Source: an uncultured Porphyromonadaceae bacterium
Lineage (GTDB): Bacteria > Bacteroidota > Bacteroidia > Bacteroidales > Muribaculaceae
Assembly: GCA_947174235.1 (NCBI GenBank)
Contig: CAMWID010000013.1
Coordinates: 1 to 52,422 of the forward strand
Direction: 5' to 3'
Length of the DNA: 52,422 nucleotides
Position 1 is the first letter of the stretch. Every line of letters starts with the position of its first letter. Of this stretch, positions 52,324-52,422 are shown in pieces. Position numbers and translations under genes: made by a program. The notes below the pieces were generated by a model that made no database searches, was not told the origin of the DNA, and saw nothing but the letters and a program-made list of their open reading frames with translations.

Positions 52324-52422
52324 GGCGGGAGAAGAGAGCCGGAAGCCGAGGGAAAGGCGGGGGAAGAGGGGAGGAAGCCGAGGGAAGGGCGGGGGAAGAG
52401 AGACGGAATCCGTGGGAAAGGC
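52324..52422. repeat. 32-bp purine-rich imperfect tandem repeat, at least three units
   Basis: Units at 52324-52355, 52356-52387 and 52388-52419 share the frame GGCGGGxGAAGAGxG...GGAA.CCG.GGGAA, and a fourth unit begins at 52420 at the window edge. The strand shown is nearly all purine (G/A). Since 32 is not a multiple of 3, the array shifts frame at each unit and is unlikely to be coding. Confidence 0.85.

Noticed and set aside
52324..52422. CRISPR array at the right edge
   Set aside because: Units are contiguous with no spacers of unrelated sequence between them, and no cas gene is in view.

Overview
The window is chromosomal DNA from a member of the Bacteroidales, most likely a gut Muribaculaceae-type organism. 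The evidence is: two SusC/SusD/SusE/SusF-type outer-membrane glycan-uptake operons; families largely confined to this phylum (DUF4836, DUF4919, DUF5683, OMP_b-brl-type receptor); promoters of the Bacteroidales form TTTG-N19..21-TAnnTTTG in front of many genes; and mostly absent Shine-Dalgarno sequences. Base composition is roughly half G+C in the genes. No rRNA, CRISPR array, insertion sequence or prophage is visible. One tRNA (Tyr, GUA) is present.

Layout. 1-472: no convincing gene, only short open frames upstream of an exporter. 473-2966: a C39-peptidase ABC exporter and a 68-residue membrane protein that looks like only the first part of its HlyD-type partner. 3114-3941: an unusual fusion of a PurN-like domain lacking catalytic residues to a C-terminal dispanin/CD225 membrane domain. 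3982-8981 (minus): a TolC / HlyD / ABC-2 permease / ABC-2 permease efflux operon with no ATPase gene. 9317-10720: a MATE transporter. 10790-14994: parA, parB, a DUF5683 protein and a LysM lytic transglycosylase (chromosome segregation and cell wall). 15105-21108 (minus): a SlyD-like prolyl isomerase with a Cys-rich tail, a DUF4919 protein, a PgpH-type 7TM-HD protein and the bifunctional (p)ppGpp enzyme. 21109-21871: non-coding stretch with a decayed small gene and hairpins. 21872-25181 (minus): a tight operon recF, DUF721, thioesterase, TPR protein, ribH. 25267-27620 (minus): upp, ribF and a HAD phosphatase. 27826-28806: pfkA. 29017-29099 (minus): tRNA-Tyr. 29312-31588 (minus): an isolated outer-membrane beta-barrel receptor in AT-rich surroundings. 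32294-33487 (minus): an aspartate aminotransferase. 33693-36932: a DUF4836 lipoprotein, an ABC ATPase with non-standard motifs and a MacB/FtsX-like permease. 37250-52104: two consecutive paralogous SusC-SusD-SusE-SusF operons. 52153-52422: a very strong terminator and a purine-rich 32-bp tandem repeat that runs off the window.

How the genes fit together. Most of the window is core housekeeping. The accessory interest is at the two ends: the peptide-exporter region on the left, and on the right the duplicated glycan-binding operons. These share a TTAACA-N-TGTTAA palindrome at an almost identical distance from their predicted -7 elements, but carry no glycoside hydrolase and no regulator in view. 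In the second operon two intercistronic gaps hold perfect hairpins that the first operon lacks. The DUF4836-ABC module is the best candidate for a poorly described system, because its ATPase has substitutions in the P-loop, the signature and the switch histidine all at once.
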